From the NCBI GenBank assembly GCA_003545125.1, contig DQCI01000215.1, positions 10,494 to 17,524 on the forward strand: a stretch of 7,031 nt of DNA. The letters run 5' to 3'. A model generated the notes under the pieces. It saw nothing but the letters and a program-made list of their open reading frames with translations, had not been told where the DNA came from and did not search any database. Positions 6,051 through 7,031 of this stretch are shown here, one piece after another. Origin of the DNA: Paracoccaceae bacterium. Its GTDB lineage: Bacteria; Pseudomonadota; Alphaproteobacteria; Rhodobacterales; Rhodobacteraceae. The number at the start of each line of letters is the position of its first letter. Position 1 is the first letter of the stretch. A program made the position numbers and the translations under genes.

Positions 6051-7031
6051 CCCACTTCGGCGAGATGCCCGACGGCACCCCGGTCGAACGGGTGACGATC
6101 CGGGGCGGCGGGCTCACCGCGAACGTGTTGAGCTACGGCGCGGTGATCCAGGATCTGCGGCTCGACGGGTACGATGCGCCGCTGGTGCTGGGGTTCGAGA
6201 CCTTTGCCCCCTATCTCACGCACTCGCCCTATTTCGGTGCCACCGCAGGGCGGTGCGCCAACCGCATCCGCGACGGGCACCTGGAGTTGGACGGGGTCAC
6301 CTACCAGCTCGACCGCAATTTCCTCGGTAAGCACCTGCTCCACGGCGGCGCGCGTGGCATGGGCAAGCGGCTCTGGCGGATCGAAGGCTCCGCGACCGAT
6401 CACGTCACCCTCGGGGTCATGCTGGACGACGGCGACATGGGATTCCCCGGCCGTTTCAAAGCCCGGGTCACCTTTGCGTTGCTGGACGGGGGCGTGCTCG
6501 ACATCCGCATGAGCGCCGAAACCGACGCCCCGACGCTGTGCAACCTCGCCCACCACAGCTACTTCACGCTTGGCGGCGAGACGATCTCGGACCACCTCCT
6601 GCAGATCGCCGCGGAGAGCTATCTGCCGGTCGATGCGGAGCTGATCCCCACCGGGGAGATCCGGTCCGTGAAGGACACGGGCTTCGATTTCCGCACGCCC
6701 GCTCCGGTGCGTCAGGCGCATCCCGTCGACCACAATTTCTGCCTGTCTCGACAGCGCGAGCCGCTGCGGCCGGTCGCCTGGCTGAAAGGCCCCGCGACCG
6801 GGGTCGGGATGGAACTCAGGACCACGGAACCGGGGCTTCAGGTCTATGACGGGGCCAAGGTCAACGTCGACCTGCCGGGGCTCACCGGCCAGCCGATGCG
6901 CGCACATGCCGGGATCGCGCTTGAGCCGCAGATCTGGCCCGATGCCAACCACCACGCCGGTTTCCCCCAGGCGGTCCTGCGCCCCGGCGAGCCCTATGCA
7001 CAACAGACGCAATACATCTTCACGAGGGATC
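6047..7031 (+). CDS. Aldose 1-epimerase (GalM family mutarotase), last residues beyond window
   Basis: From the ATG at 6047, 328 codons are open to the window edge; the frame should close within a few residues, because the final Q-Y-I-F segment is the usual last beta strand of GalM proteins. GalM enzymes interconvert alpha and beta anomers of aldoses in the cytosol. Family motifs: G-R-C-A-N-R-I at 68-74, L-L-H-G-G at 97-101, N-L-A-H-H-S-Y-F at 166-173 with His170 as the expected general acid, G-L-Q-V-Y-D-G-A at 263-270, and G-I-A-L-E-P-Q-I-W-P-D-A at 289-300 with Glu293 as the expected general base. There is no signal peptide. It overlaps the preceding gene by four bases (ATGA) and is the sixth gene of the string. 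Here it would supply the anomer the isomerase prefers; if the substrate is sulfoquinovose it would play the part of E. coli YihR. The ordinary annotation would be galactose mutarotase, and sequence alone does not settle the substrate. Confidence 0.9.
   Translation, partial: MTHFGEMPDGTPVERVTIRGGGLTANVLSYGAVIQDLRLDGYDAPLVLGFETFAPYLTHSPYFGATAGRCANRIRDGHLELDGVTYQLDRNFLGKHLLHGGARGMGKRLWRIEGSATDHVTLGVMLDDGDMGFPGRFKARVTFALLDGGVLDIRMSAETDAPTLCNLAHHSYFTLGGETISDHLLQIAAESYLPVDAELIPTGEIRSVKDTGFDFRTPAPVRQAHPVDHNFCLSRQREPLRPVAWLKGPATGVGMELRTTEPGLQVYDGAKVNVDLPGLTGQPMRAHAGIALEPQIWPDANHHAGFPQAVLRPGEPYAQQTQYIFTRD

Noticed and set aside
6020..7012. Minus-strand open frame of 330 residues opposite the epimerase
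   Set aside because: It is antisense to a clear GalM-family gene with catalytic His and Glu motifs, and has no domain of its own.

Overview
The window is GC-rich DNA with dense, tightly packed genes. The protein families (a signal-peptide Sel1-repeat protein, a MauG/cytochrome c peroxidase-type diheme protein, and a run of sugar-catabolic enzymes) suggest an alphaproteobacterium, most likely a Rhodobacterales/Roseobacter-type organism. That assignment is inferred from sequence style and protein flavour; no marker gene is present.

Layout. Bases 1-342 on the minus strand hold the N-terminal part of an exported Sel1-repeat protein, which runs off the left edge. From base 334 to the right edge everything is on the plus strand in one uninterrupted gene string: a diheme cytochrome c peroxidase-like protein (334-1650), a PfkB-family sugar kinase (1650-2534), a LacD-type class I aldolase (2534-3565), an L-fucose/L-arabinose-isomerase-fold ketol isomerase (3567-4949), a Gfo/Idh/MocA-family NAD(P)-binding protein (4953-6050) and an aldose 1-epimerase (6047 to the edge, missing only its last residues). 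Junctions are stop/start overlaps (TGATG twice, ATGA once) or gaps of 1 and 3 bases, so the six genes almost certainly form one translationally coupled operon. There is no intergenic stretch, terminator, RNA gene, mobile element or CRISPR array.

How the genes could work together. Epimerase, isomerase, kinase and aldolase make a complete upper-glycolysis-like module: anomer interconversion, aldose to ketose, ketose to ketose 1-phosphate, then cleavage to DHAP plus a three-carbon aldehyde. The kinase resembles E. coli YihV (6-deoxy-6-sulfofructose kinase) along its length and keeps Lys27, Asn109 and Arg136, the counterparts of the residues I recall as the sulfonate-binding set of YihV. The Gfo/Idh/MocA protein would fit the recently described NAD+-dependent sulfoquinovosidases (GH188), and the epimerase would fit a YihR-like sulfoquinovose mutarotase. 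My leading hypothesis is therefore a sulfoquinovose (plant/algal sulfolipid head-group) catabolic operon of sulfo-EMP logic. It would be built from parts different from E. coli: a FucI/AraA-fold isomerase instead of the AGE-fold YihS, a longer LacD-like aldolase instead of the short YihT, and an NAD-type glycosidase candidate instead of the GH31 YihQ. It also carries an unexpected periplasmic diheme protein as its first gene. No transporter, regulator or sulfolactaldehyde-processing gene lies in the window, so the substrate assignment remains an inference.
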